From CCY15215 sp039194995 (GTDB lineage: Bacteria > Cyanobacteriota > Cyanobacteriia > Cyanobacteriales > Spirulinaceae): a DNA stretch of 64,000 bases. The translations under genes were made by a program, and so were the position numbers. The stretch is from positions 1 to 64,000 of the forward strand of contig JBCCVR010000004.1 of the NCBI GenBank assembly GCA_039194995.1, given 5' to 3'. The notes under the pieces were generated by a model. The model made no database searches. It saw only the letters and a list, made by a program, of their open reading frames with translations, and had not been told where the DNA came from. Of the stretch, positions 17,070 to 25,358 are shown one piece after another; the stretch's first letter is position 1; each line of letters begins with the position of its first letter.

Positions 17070-19487
17070 ATGAAAACATTACTAATTGATAACTATGATT
17101 CTTATACTTTTAATCTCTATCAACTGATTGCTAAAATTAATAATGAGTTCCCTTTGGTTGTTCCTAACGATCGCCTAAATTGGCAAGAATTAGAAAAACT
17201 GAAATTTGAGAACAAATTTGATAATGTCGTCATTTCACCGGGTCCGGGACATCCTGCTAACCAACGGGATTTTGGAATTTGCAATCGCATCTTAAAAGAG
17301 TTAGAAAAACCAATTTTAGGCGTATGTTTGGGTCATCAAGGAATCGGATATAGTTTTGGCGGTATCGTGACCCATGCCCCAGAAATTAGGCACGGTCGTA
17401 ATAGTCAAATTTATCATCGAGAAGCTGACTTATTTCAAGATATTCCCAATCCTTTTTCCGTCGTCCGCTATCATTCCCTAATCGTCGATCGCAACAGTTT
17501 GCCCGATTGTTTGGAAATAACAGCATGGACGGATCGTGGATTAATTATGGGATTGCGCCACCGCGATCGACCTATTTTTGGCGTTCAGTTTCATCCCGAA
17601 TCAATTTGCACGGAATATGGCGATCGCATTTTAGAAAATTTCAAAAATATTACTTTAAATTATCAAAAATCTATAAACTTTACCCAGCCTCAACCAAAGA
17701 ATCAGTATTTTTCACCAATGCAGAGCGATCCCCCTTTAGTCGATCGCTCTCAGATCGAAATACCTTCCTCAAGATCGTCAGACTTTCAAGTCTTTTACAA
17801 AAAACTGGCGCTTTTTCCTGATTCCGAGAGAGTTTTCGTTCATTTATATGGTGATTATCCTTATGCTTTTTGGCTGGATAGCAGCCAAATTGAAATGGGT
17901 TTATCGCGCTTTTCTTTTATGGGAGACGATCGCAGCCGTCATAGTTTGCGAATTGCCTATAATTGTCGCGATCGCCAGCTAAAAATCACACAGAATAATA
18001 CAATAACTGTTATAAAAGAGAGTATTTTTGATTATCTCCAACGAGAACTCGATCGCCGATTCTGTCAGACCGAAAAATTACCCTTTGATTTTAATTGCGG
18101 ATTTGTCGGTTATTTTGGTTATGAACTCAAATTAGAGTGCGGCGCTCGTTTTTCTCATCCATCTGTATTACCCGATGCGGCTTTTCTCCTTGCAACGCAA
18201 ATCCTTGCTTTCGACCATTACGAAAGAAAAACTTATCTACTGTACTCGGGCAAATCTCATGAAGAAAAAGAGGCAAAAAAATGGTTTAAAATGATGGAAA
18301 CTCGATTGAGGGAACTGCCTCCTCTTCCTGCGCTCGCCTCTCCCCAACGAACAGAACCCATACAATTTTATTTAAGCCGCGATCGGCCAACCTATCTTCA
18401 AAATATCGAACAATGCCTGCAAGAAATTCGCAACGGCGAGAGTTACGAAATTTGTTTGACCAATCGACTTTATACCCATGCGACCCCCGATCCTCTGTCA
18501 TTTTATCGCCATCTCCGGCAGCAAAATCCAGCCCCTTATTCTGGATTTCTCAAGTTTGGGGATTATGCGATCGCCTGCTCTTCTCCAGAACGATTTTTAC
18601 AAATCGATCGCCAACGGTGGGTAGAAACCAAACCCATTAAAGGAACGCTCCCGCGCGGTCAAACACCCACAGAAGATCGTCAAATCGGCGAATATCTGGG
18701 GAAGAGCGAAAAAGATCGCGCCGAGAATCTCATGGTTTTAGACCTGTTGCGGAACGATCTCGGACGAACCTGCGAAGTAGGCAGCATCTGCGTTCCCAAG
18801 CTCATGCAAGTGGAAACTTATGCAACCGTTCATCAATTAGTGAGTACCGTGCGAGGGCGCTTGAGATCCGATCTAAACGCTATAGACTGCATTCGTGCGG
18901 CTTTTCCGGGGGGATCGATGACTGGAGCCCCCAAACTCAGAACAATGGAAATTATCGATCGCCTCGAAGGAGAAGCGAGGGGGATCTATTCCGGCGCGAT
19001 CGGCTTCTTAGCACTGAATGGCACGGCTGACCTCAATATTGTCATTCGCACGGCAATTTTAACCCCGACAGAAACATCGATTGGTATTGGCGGTGGCATT
19101 ATTGCTCTGTCCGACCCCGAAATGGAGTTCCAAGAAACTCTCCTTAAAGCAGAAGCTCTCGTTCGCGCTTTCGTGAAAGCCCTGCACGGAGACGAAAAAT
19201 TGGTTTTCCCTCGCATCCTAGAAGCTGCGCGCTCGGGAGGTCTTGACAGTCAAAAAAAGTTCTCTCGATGGGGGCTAACTCAATCTGCCTCTAATTCTTT
19301 TCTCTTTCGCTTGACCGCAGTAGCTGAGATTTTTATATGTTTTAATTGCATTGATGATTTGCAAAAATGTAATAAAAAGTTTTTTTTTGTAATAAAAGTT
19401 ACGAAATTTGCTAGAAATAGCTTCTATAACTACAACTCAGCGATCGCAAATTCAAGCAATAGTGCAATCTCCAGTTTGAAGAAATAG
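17070..19487 (+). CDS. pabAB: Fused aminodeoxychorismate synthase (PabA-PabB)
   Basis: 805 residues. Residues 1-195 are a class I glutamine amidotransferase (LGVCLGHQGIGYSFGG with catalytic Cys; FGVQFHPESI with His/Glu). Residues 240-715 are the chorismate-binding synthase with KPIKGTLPRGQTP, LRNDLGR and AFPGGSMTGAPK motifs. The enzyme makes 4-amino-4-deoxychorismate for folate; the fused form and the missing anthranilate-type motifs favour PabAB over TrpEG. The last ~90 residues after KALHGDEKLVF are unlike the family, rich in Asn, Ser, Phe and Lys, and look like read-through into intergenic DNA after loss of an earlier stop. Confidence 0.87.
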   Translation: MKTLLIDNYDSYTFNLYQLIAKINNEFPLVVPNDRLNWQELEKLKFENKFDNVVISPGPGHPANQRDFGICNRILKELEKPILGVCLGHQGIGYSFGGIVTHAPEIRHGRNSQIYHREADLFQDIPNPFSVVRYHSLIVDRNSLPDCLEITAWTDRGLIMGLRHRDRPIFGVQFHPESICTEYGDRILENFKNITLNYQKSINFTQPQPKNQYFSPMQSDPPLVDRSQIEIPSSRSSDFQVFYKKLALFPDSERVFVHLYGDYPYAFWLDSSQIEMGLSRFSFMGDDRSRHSLRIAYNCRDRQLKITQNNTITVIKESIFDYLQRELDRRFCQTEKLPFDFNCGFVGYFGYELKLECGARFSHPSVLPDAAFLLATQILAFDHYERKTYLLYSGKSHEEKEAKKWFKMMETRLRELPPLPALASPQRTEPIQFYLSRDRPTYLQNIEQCLQEIRNGESYEICLTNRLYTHATPDPLSFYRHLRQQNPAPYSGFLKFGDYAIACSSPERFLQIDRQRWVETKPIKGTLPRGQTPTEDRQIGEYLGKSEKDRAENLMVLDLLRNDLGRTCEVGSICVPKLMQVETYATVHQLVSTVRGRLRSDLNAIDCIRAAFPGGSMTGAPKLRTMEIIDRLEGEARGIYSGAIGFLALNGTADLNIVIRTAILTPTETSIGIGGGIIALSDPEMEFQETLLKAEALVRAFVKALHGDEKLVFPRILEAARSGGLDSQKKFSRWGLTQSASNSFLFRLTAVAEIFICFNCIDDLQKCNKKFFFVIKVTKFARNSFYNYNSAIANSSNSAISSLKK

Positions 19488-19572
19488 AATCACTTGCTGA
19501 AATCTCTTGATTTCGCAAGGAATATTATGCTTAAAATTTGGAGGATCGCATTGAGTAGGAGAACACAATCTC

Positions 19573-20565
19573 ATGTCCTTACAGGCTGAAATCCTAGAAA
19601 AGAGTTTTGAGAACATCAAGCCCCAAGCCAATGAATTCGTAAACAGTTTTTATGAAAACCTCTTTTCAGCCAATCCAGAAGCCAAGCCTTTATTTGGTCA
19701 CACAGATATGGCTGCTCAGAAGAAAAAACTACTCGGCTCTCTCGTTTTAGTTGTCGAAAACCTGCGCAAGCCTGACGTACTGAGCGATGCACTCAAAGGC
19801 TTAGGTGCAAGACACGTAAAGTATGGGGCATTACCCGAACATTATCCTCTTGTCGGTAGCGCTCTATTAACAACTTTCGAGCAATATTTAGGCGAGGCTT
19901 GGACGGAAGAAGTCAGACAAGCATGGGTCGAAGCCTATGGTGCAATTACCGAATTAATGCTTGACGGAGCCGATTATTCCGCCAAAGAAGTCATCTTAGA
20001 TTCCTCCTCTGAAGAGTCTCCATTAGCTGCTGAATTACTCGAAACTAGCTTTGAGAAAATCAAACCCCAAGCCGATGAATTCGTAAACAGTTTCTACGCT
20101 AATCTCTTTACTGCCAATCCAGAAGCAAAACCTTTGTTTAGCCATACGGATATGGCCGGGCAAAAGAAAAAGCTCCTCGCTTCTCTGGTTTTAGTTGTCG
20201 AAAATGTACGCAAGCCAGATGTATTAACAGAATCCTTAAAAGGATTGGGATCAAGACACGTTAAATACGGTGCATTGCCAGAACATTACCCGCTTGTGGG
20301 TAACGCGCTTTTAGCAACTTTCGAGCAATATTTGGGCATGGATTGGACAGAAGAAGTCAAACAAGCATGGGTGAAAGCCTATGGGGTTATTACCGAAATT
20401 ATGCTGTCAGGAGCCGATTATTCAGCCGAGGAGGTCGCCCTAAAAAAGCCTACTCTCCCCCCTCAATCCCAATCTTTTATTATTGAAAATGAGATTAATT
20501 TGGGTTTGTTTGTCGGAATTTTTGTGGGGGCAGGAGTTCTTGTTTCTTTGATGCTATTGCTGTAA
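19573..20565 (+). CDS. Membrane-anchored tandem globin
   Basis: 330 residues. Two near-identical bacterial-hemoglobin-type globin domains occupy residues 1-140 and 149-288, offset by 148. Each keeps the residues expected from Vitreoscilla hemoglobin and flavohemoglobins: B10 Tyr (27 and 175), E7 Gln (49 and 197), proximal F8 His (81 and 229) and the following Tyr (91 and 239). A Pro-rich linker leads to a C-terminal membrane helix (about 308-330). No flavin domain and no signal peptide exist, so the globins should face the cytoplasm. Tyr/Gln distal pockets fit oxygen or NO chemistry. First gene of a heme-rich run; cytochrome gene follows after 10 bases. Confidence 0.9.
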   Translation: MSLQAEILEKSFENIKPQANEFVNSFYENLFSANPEAKPLFGHTDMAAQKKKLLGSLVLVVENLRKPDVLSDALKGLGARHVKYGALPEHYPLVGSALLTTFEQYLGEAWTEEVRQAWVEAYGAITELMLDGADYSAKEVILDSSSEESPLAAELLETSFEKIKPQADEFVNSFYANLFTANPEAKPLFSHTDMAGQKKKLLASLVLVVENVRKPDVLTESLKGLGSRHVKYGALPEHYPLVGNALLATFEQYLGMDWTEEVKQAWVKAYGVITEIMLSGADYSAEEVALKKPTLPPQSQSFIIENEINLGLFVGIFVGAGVLVSLMLLL

Positions 20566-20575
20566 TTTTGGAAAG

Positions 20576-21235
20576 ATGGCAAATCCTGTTCGTCGGGCTT
20601 TTAAACCCAATCAAATATTTCAATCGAAATTTGCCATTCTTGGAATTATCGTGCTGCTCGTTGTTTGGTTTTCCGTTGCTTTTGTGGTGGATCGGCGCAC
20701 CATCTTTCTTCCTGGAAAGACTTCTGTGGGTCACGTTCTTTTCGAGACATCTTGCAGTTCCTGTCACGAAGGATTTAAACCCGTGACGAATGAAACTTGC
20801 TTGCGCTGTCACGAGGCAGAAATGGCAGAAGATGCTCACGGTGCGAAGAAATTTCGAGATCCTCGGTGGGCGGAATTATTAACCCGCGTTGACGTGCTAA
20901 CTTGTACGGCTTGTCATGCGGAACACGTGCATATTTTCGCTCGCGGCGTTCATCTCAAGCCGGATCTGTGCATGGCCTGTCATGAAGACATTATTACAGG
21001 AGAACTGGCGAGTCACGATGGTTTTGCACCCGATGGTTGTTGGACGGCTGGTTGTCATAATTTCCACGATCATCGCTCGATTTCTACGGGATTTTTGCGG
21101 CAGAACATGGATGCACCACCATTGTTACCCGTGCCGGAGGTTTTCCCCTTGTCGAGACCCGATCGCTCGGGCGAACCGCCAAAACCTGACTTGAATCGGG
21201 AATTTTTGCAGGCAAAAACGGGGAGGACAGAATGA
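20576..21235 (+). CDS. Membrane-anchored multiheme cytochrome c (four CXXCH plus one CX4CH)
   Basis: 219 residues. One N-terminal membrane helix (about 18-38) anchors the protein, with the rest outside the cytoplasm. Heme c attachment motifs are CSSCH (60), CLRCH (75), CTACH (110) and CMACH (132). A fifth Cys-pair, CWTAGCH (155-161), has the rare CX4CH spacing and is followed by NFHDH. Additional His residues between motifs can serve as distal ligands. The protein resembles NapC/NrfH- or doheme-type electron carriers in general design. Its stop overlaps the next start (ATGA), indicating translational coupling. Confidence 0.87.
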   Translation: MANPVRRAFKPNQIFQSKFAILGIIVLLVVWFSVAFVVDRRTIFLPGKTSVGHVLFETSCSSCHEGFKPVTNETCLRCHEAEMAEDAHGAKKFRDPRWAELLTRVDVLTCTACHAEHVHIFARGVHLKPDLCMACHEDIITGELASHDGFAPDGCWTAGCHNFHDHRSISTGFLRQNMDAPPLLPVPEVFPLSRPDRSGEPPKPDLNREFLQAKTGRTE

Positions 21236-22038
21236 GCGATCGCGCAACTAAACTCTTGATTTTTGTTCTTTCGATCGGGTTTTTCTGGGGGTCTTTGTTG
21301 TCTTTTCCCGCGATCGCTCGGGCCGATGGCTTTAGCGCCCAACATATCGAGGAAATTAACAGTTTGTGGCAAAAAAGCGCCCATGCTTTTGCCGATATTA
21401 ATTGCTCGAGCTGCCATCTAGAAGCGGAAACCAAACAATTAATTATTGCCCCCAAGTTTGAAAGCTGCCAAACCTGTCACGAACGACAAGTCGAGACATT
21501 TCTATTCGGAAAACATGGCGTTCGCTCTCTTGAAGGTCTTTCTCCATTAACCCCAGCAATGGCACATTTACCGATGAAAGAAACGGCAAGCGATCGCCAG
21601 ATGAATTGCAATACCTGTCACGACGTTCATTCGGTCGATACTTTTACCGCTTCGGTAGATTCTTGTTTGAGTTGTCATAACGATACCCATTCCTTGAATT
21701 ATGTCAAGTCAAAACACGGTTTATTATTTGCCGAAGCGAAATTGTTACCTGCCCCCACAGCCGATTTAGTCAGTTGTGCGACTTGTCACCTACCCCGGCA
21801 ACAAGTGGAAGGCACAAAAACTGTTTTTGTCAACCACAACAATACTTACAATTTATTGCCTCGCGATCGCATGGTCAAAGATGTTTGCATGAATTGTCAC
21901 GGTCTGGAATATTCCTACAATAGTATCTTTGATGATGAGTTGGTGGAAGCGAATTTTAATGCACCCCCGACGCAATATTTAGAGACCTTTGATATGGTAA
22001 AAGACCTCGAGAAAAAGCGATCGGGAACGGGGAATTAA
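21232..22038 (+). CDS. Hexaheme cytochrome c, HAO/octaheme-reductase-like segment
   Basis: 268 residues with a signal peptide (1-31, ending ARA). Six CXXCH motifs: CSSCH (58), CQTCH (79), CNTCH (126), CLSCH (145), CATCH (182) and CMNCH (219). The arrangement CNTCHDVHS, then CLSCHNDTHS...KHG, then CATCHLPR...VNHN...RDRMVKDVCMNCHG strongly recalls hydroxylamine oxidoreductase and octaheme nitrite reductase proteins, though shorter and with fewer hemes. It is probably a lumenal or periplasmic electron-transfer or N-oxide-active protein. Catalytic activity is not shown. Overlaps the upstream cytochrome gene by four bases. Confidence 0.85.
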   Translation: MSDRATKLLIFVLSIGFFWGSLLSFPAIARADGFSAQHIEEINSLWQKSAHAFADINCSSCHLEAETKQLIIAPKFESCQTCHERQVETFLFGKHGVRSLEGLSPLTPAMAHLPMKETASDRQMNCNTCHDVHSVDTFTASVDSCLSCHNDTHSLNYVKSKHGLLFAEAKLLPAPTADLVSCATCHLPRQQVEGTKTVFVNHNNTYNLLPRDRMVKDVCMNCHGLEYSYNSIFDDELVEANFNAPPTQYLETFDMVKDLEKKRSGTGN

Positions 22039-22097
22039 AACTAGAGCAATTCGGAAGGGTACGAGTTAGTTTGTTTATTTGCAGAGGAGAACACCAA

Positions 22098-22742
22098 ATG
22101 TTAGCTTTTTTGAAAAAATTGAAAGCAAGAACCATTGCGTTAATGACTTTAGCCGTCGCAATTTGTTTCATCGCGATCGCTTGTGGAGGTGGCTCCGCAC
22201 CGCAAGCAGGAGGTGATGGGATTAATCCGGAAGTTGTTGTCGATTACATTCACACGGTATTATTAGCTGATAGAACAGCTTATACCAAGCACGTTGTCAA
22301 TCGTTTTGAAACCCTAGAAGGAAAACCCAATGAAAAGGGTGTCGTCCCCGCAGAAGCGACAGAAGGATGGAAAGAAACCGGGGGAATTCCCCTACCTGCA
22401 CAAATGTTCCGTTTGGGTGCAGAAATTGCCGCCGAAGAAGGAACATTTACTTACGGTTTAATTTCTCCGTGGAATATTAATGATTCCCAAGCCCCGAAAA
22501 CAGACTTTGAAAAAGAAGCAATGGCGAAAGTCATCGAAACGGGAGAACCTTATAAAAATTATCAAGAAATTGGCGGTCAAAAATACTTCTCCGCCGTCTA
22601 TCCCGATAACGCCGTTGCAGAGGCTTGTATTACTTGCCATAATACCCATCCCGTCCACCTAGAACGCTATCCCGACAAACAGTTTGAAATGGGAGAAGTC
22701 ATGGGGGGAGTCGTGATCAACTTGCCGTTAGAAGGCGCTTAG
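22098..22742 (+). CDS. DUF3365 (Tll0287-like) heme lipoprotein
   Basis: 214 residues from the ATG at 22098, preceded by GAGGAGA; an upstream in-frame ATG at 22071 lacks that context. Residues 1-30 form a lipoprotein signal with the lipobox CFIAIAC|G. The mature part is a PAS-like DUF3365 domain ending in a c-type heme motif CITCHNTHP, as in cyanobacterial Tll0287. This fold is thought to act as a redox or ligand sensor, or as an electron carrier. Here it sits among heme proteins, 59 bases after the hexaheme gene. Confidence 0.88.
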   Translation: MLAFLKKLKARTIALMTLAVAICFIAIACGGGSAPQAGGDGINPEVVVDYIHTVLLADRTAYTKHVVNRFETLEGKPNEKGVVPAEATEGWKETGGIPLPAQMFRLGAEIAAEEGTFTYGLISPWNINDSQAPKTDFEKEAMAKVIETGEPYKNYQEIGGQKYFSAVYPDNAVAEACITCHNTHPVHLERYPDKQFEMGEVMGGVVINLPLEGA

Positions 22743-22779
22743 TTTAAGCTAGTTCGGTAATCATGTTCGGACATTCTCT

Positions 22780-22803
22780 AGGGACGTTGTTGGCAACGTC
22801 CCT
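22780..22803 (+). terminator. Perfect 10-bp hairpin after the heme lipoprotein gene
   Basis: AGGGACGTTG-TTGG-CAACGTCCCT. No U-tract follows, so it may stabilise or attenuate the transcript rather than end it. It divides the cytochrome genes from the membrane heme protein gene. Confidence 0.55.
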
Positions 22804-22851
22804 GAATAGTAATCGCGATCGCCAATGGAATTAAGATTTTAAAATTGTACA

Positions 22852-23466
22852 ATGAAACCAACATTTACTACTTTAATTATTTTGACGTTCTTGGTCGCGT
22901 TACTACTCGTCCCTTTTGTTGTCAGTCCTTACTATTTGGTTTATCTCCGCGATCGCGCTTTTGAAATTCATCTCATTTTACAAGGAGAGATTTACAAGCA
23001 AATCACGGGATACTTTTCTTTACTGTTTGTGCTTGTAGAAATGCTGATCGTTGCTCGCAAGCGAGGGCGGACTTGGCTAGTAAAAATAAAACTTCCCGGA
23101 TCGTTACAAATTTGGCGGCGCTGGCACATTTTTCTCGGCGTTGCTCTTTTGGGTACAACTTTAATTCATACGATCGGATCGCGGGGTTTAAATTTTAATG
23201 CAGTGTTTCTCTGGTTTTTTTTCGGGGTCACACTGTCGGCTTTAGTGGGGGCAGTTGCCGAAACGGGAGTATTAGAGTCTTCTCAACGTTATTTCGGTTG
23301 GGTTCCTCACGATACAAAAGAAGTTCATAAGAGTCGTTTTCTCATCTCTAAAGCCGCACTGATTCGCAATTTACGTGCTTGGTGGCTCAATACTCATATT
23401 TTCCTCGTTACGGCTTTTTGTGTCATGCTTGTTTTTCATATTTTTCTAGCTTACTATTATCAATAA
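22852..23466 (+). CDS. Two-heme-b membrane protein, ferric-reductase-like
   Basis: 204 residues with about four to five membrane helices. Two His pairs with 13 residues between (H92/H106 and H182/H196, HX13H each) match the bis-histidine heme b ligands in the transmembrane part of ferric reductases, NADPH oxidases and MsrQ. No FAD or NAD(P)H domain is present, as in MsrQ/YedZ. It could move electrons across the membrane to or from the cytochromes c encoded upstream. Function inferred from the ligand pattern and context. Confidence 0.72.
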   Translation: MKPTFTTLIILTFLVALLLVPFVVSPYYLVYLRDRAFEIHLILQGEIYKQITGYFSLLFVLVEMLIVARKRGRTWLVKIKLPGSLQIWRRWHIFLGVALLGTTLIHTIGSRGLNFNAVFLWFFFGVTLSALVGAVAETGVLESSQRYFGWVPHDTKEVHKSRFLISKAALIRNLRAWWLNTHIFLVTAFCVMLVFHIFLAYYYQ

Positions 23467-23498
23467 TAGTTGTTTTTTGTTTGTTATTTGTTTTTAAA

Positions 23499-23996
23499 AT
23501 GTTAGAATTCTCTAATACCGATCGCTCATTACTCGTTACTCATTGCCGAAGGATTGCGATCGCATTGTTACTCTGTTTTTGTTTAAATAGTTTTTTGTTG
23601 GTTTCCGAAGCGAAAGCCGGACTTTTTTCGGGTTCTTCTTTAGCGGGTTTGGTGACAATGAAAAAAATGGCGGCGGAGTCGGTTGCTTATGATACAGCCG
23701 CGAACAGCGATCGCCCGATGGTTCTCGAATTTTATGCGAATTGGTGTACCACCTGTCAGGGAATGGCACCAACTATGGAAAAATTAGAGGCGGAATTTCG
23801 AGAAAATGTCGATTTAGTCATGCTCGACATTGACGATCCCCAATGGGTTAATATGATTCAAGAATATGGCGTAACTGGAGTTCCTCAGTTTATCTTTTTA
23901 GATCGCGATCGTCATCTCCAAAAAACTTTGGTCGGGAAAGTTCCGCGATCGATTATGACTCGCTATTTTGCAACCTTATCAGATCCCGAATTCTAA
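23499..23996 (+). CDS. txlA: Membrane-anchored thioredoxin, TxlA/HCF164-like
   Basis: 166 residues from the ATG at 23499; the longer open frame overlaps the previous gene. A membrane helix (about 20-40) precedes a thioredoxin domain with ANWCTTCQGMAP (WCXXC redox site), VMLDIDDPQW and the cis-Pro loop GVPQFIFL. HCF164/TxlA supplies reductant to apocytochromes in the lumen for heme attachment. That fits its place just after cytochrome c genes. Assignment to the group is fairly secure; its role with these particular cytochromes is inference. Confidence 0.85.
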   Translation: MLEFSNTDRSLLVTHCRRIAIALLLCFCLNSFLLVSEAKAGLFSGSSLAGLVTMKKMAAESVAYDTAANSDRPMVLEFYANWCTTCQGMAPTMEKLEAEFRENVDLVMLDIDDPQWVNMIQEYGVTGVPQFIFLDRDRHLQKTLVGKVPRSIMTRYFATLSDPEF

Positions 23997-24020
23997 AAGT
24001 TAGCAACTCAGGAGTTAGCA

Positions 24021-24344
24021 ATGCCAAATCTATTGTTTATATGCAGCCGCAATCAATGGCGCAGTCCGACCGCCGCAAGTCTTTTTCGCAATACTGATGG
24101 CGTAAAAGTGCGTTCGGCAGGAACGAGTAGCAAAGCTCGAAAAAAAGTCTCTAATTCGGATTTGAATTGGGCTGATTTGATTTTTGTCATGGAGAAAAAG
24201 CACAAAAATCAGTTGCAAGCAAAATTTTCGGAATCGCTTCAAGATAAACCTATTCATGTCTTAGGTATTCCTGATGAATATCGCTACATGGACGAAGAGC
24301 TTATCGATTTATTGAATGCAACAGTTACGCCCTTTCTGCTATAG
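24021..24344 (+). CDS. Low-molecular-weight phosphatase-like protein
   Basis: 107 residues. The N-terminal ICSRNQWRSPTAA loop (residues 7-18) holds the CX5R motif of low-molecular-weight protein tyrosine phosphatases (Cys8, Arg14). The usual CX4CR second Cys is replaced by Trp. A shortened core follows, and the C-terminal DPY-type loop with the general acid is replaced by IPDEYRYMD. It matches the short variant found in many bacteria. Substrate unknown. It follows the thioredoxin gene by 24 bases and may be co-transcribed. Confidence 0.8.
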   Translation: MPNLLFICSRNQWRSPTAASLFRNTDGVKVRSAGTSSKARKKVSNSDLNWADLIFVMEKKHKNQLQAKFSESLQDKPIHVLGIPDEYRYMDEELIDLLNATVTPFLL

Positions 24345-24383
24345 TTTCACTCTTTTTATTATCCACAAGGAAACAGGATAAAA

Positions 24384-24701
24384 ATGGATCGACATAAAGA
24401 AACGCTCGCCCAAACTATGTCTTTTCTCATGTCAATTCGTCCCGAAACTGACTTGGGCAAATTACTAAACTTTTGTTTGGCAACAAAAATAGAACCGGAA
24501 CAAACTGGGAAAACTGCTTATGAAATGGCCTGTTATCTTTTAGAACATCCCGATAATTTATCAAATTTTATTCAAGAATCAATGGAAAGCGATGGGGAAT
24601 ATACTCCTGAAGAATATGTAGCAATGGGGGAATTGCCTACGCGAGATCCAGAAAGGTTCATGCAGAAAATATTTGCACAATTAGACCAAATAGAACTATA
24701 G
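24384..24701 (+). CDS. Hypothetical acidic protein
   Basis: 105 residues, no signal or membrane segment. It is predicted largely helical and acidic (SMESDGEYTPEEYVAMGELPTRDPERF). The start MDRHKETLAQ is preceded by AAGGAAACAGG. No family is recognised. It is the last plus-strand gene of the run starting with the tandem globin. Confidence 0.65.
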   Translation: MDRHKETLAQTMSFLMSIRPETDLGKLLNFCLATKIEPEQTGKTAYEMACYLLEHPDNLSNFIQESMESDGEYTPEEYVAMGELPTRDPERFMQKIFAQLDQIEL

Positions 24702-24745
24702 AGCGATATCTCTAACAGAAAAGATTCGCTCCATAAACTAACATC

Positions 24746-25207
24746 TTATTGTTGATCAGGATATACGATCAATTGAGACCAAGGAAAACCTTGGGGATGC
24801 TCGTCTGTCCGGATACCACATCCTCCACTACATGGATCGCTAGTATCTGCGTAGGGTCGATCGGCAGCTTGTTTTGCCGTGTCTGCATCATAAACTTGCT
24901 GACAATACCACAGAAGTCCGCGTTTATCGTATGTCCAATCAAATTGGCTAAATTTCCCACTAAATTTTGGAGAATTTTTAGTATTTTTTGCGATGATTAC
25001 CTTGTTTTTATTATCTACCGAAGTATAGGTAAAAATCAAAGAAGGATCGTCTGGAGAACCCATTGACCATTCTGTATTGCTAATTTGCTGCAACCCTCCA
25101 TAATTATCAATATAATCGCCAACAATTTTAGGAGTTTCATCTGCTAATGCAGAAGTCCCTCCCAAGATAAACAGGGAAATGATGGTAATGAGAAATAATC
25201 GTTTCAT
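24746..25207 (-). CDS. Secreted hypothetical protein with four cysteines
   Basis: 153 residues. Residues 1-23 are a clear signal peptide (MKRLFLITIISLFILGGTSALA). The mature protein has a beta-rich core and four Cys near the C-terminus (WYCQQ, DPCSGGCG), likely disulfide-bonded. It is convergent with the preceding gene. Function unknown. Confidence 0.7.
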   Translation of the reverse strand: MKRLFLITIISLFILGGTSALADETPKIVGDYIDNYGGLQQISNTEWSMGSPDDPSLIFTYTSVDNKNKVIIAKNTKNSPKFSGKFSQFDWTYDKRGLLWYCQQVYDADTAKQAADRPYADTSDPCSGGCGIRTDEHPQGFPWSQLIVYPDQQ

Positions 25208-25358
25208 AGTACCCTTGAAGTTGAGAATGACTAAAAATCCTAATCTATCTCCAAAAAAAGATTTTTGTACTCTTTTTGGTAGTAATTTTTCAGAACTTTA
25301 GTTCTTTTAATCCAAGATAGCTCTCTACTCATATATTTACAGAGATATTATATTTATT

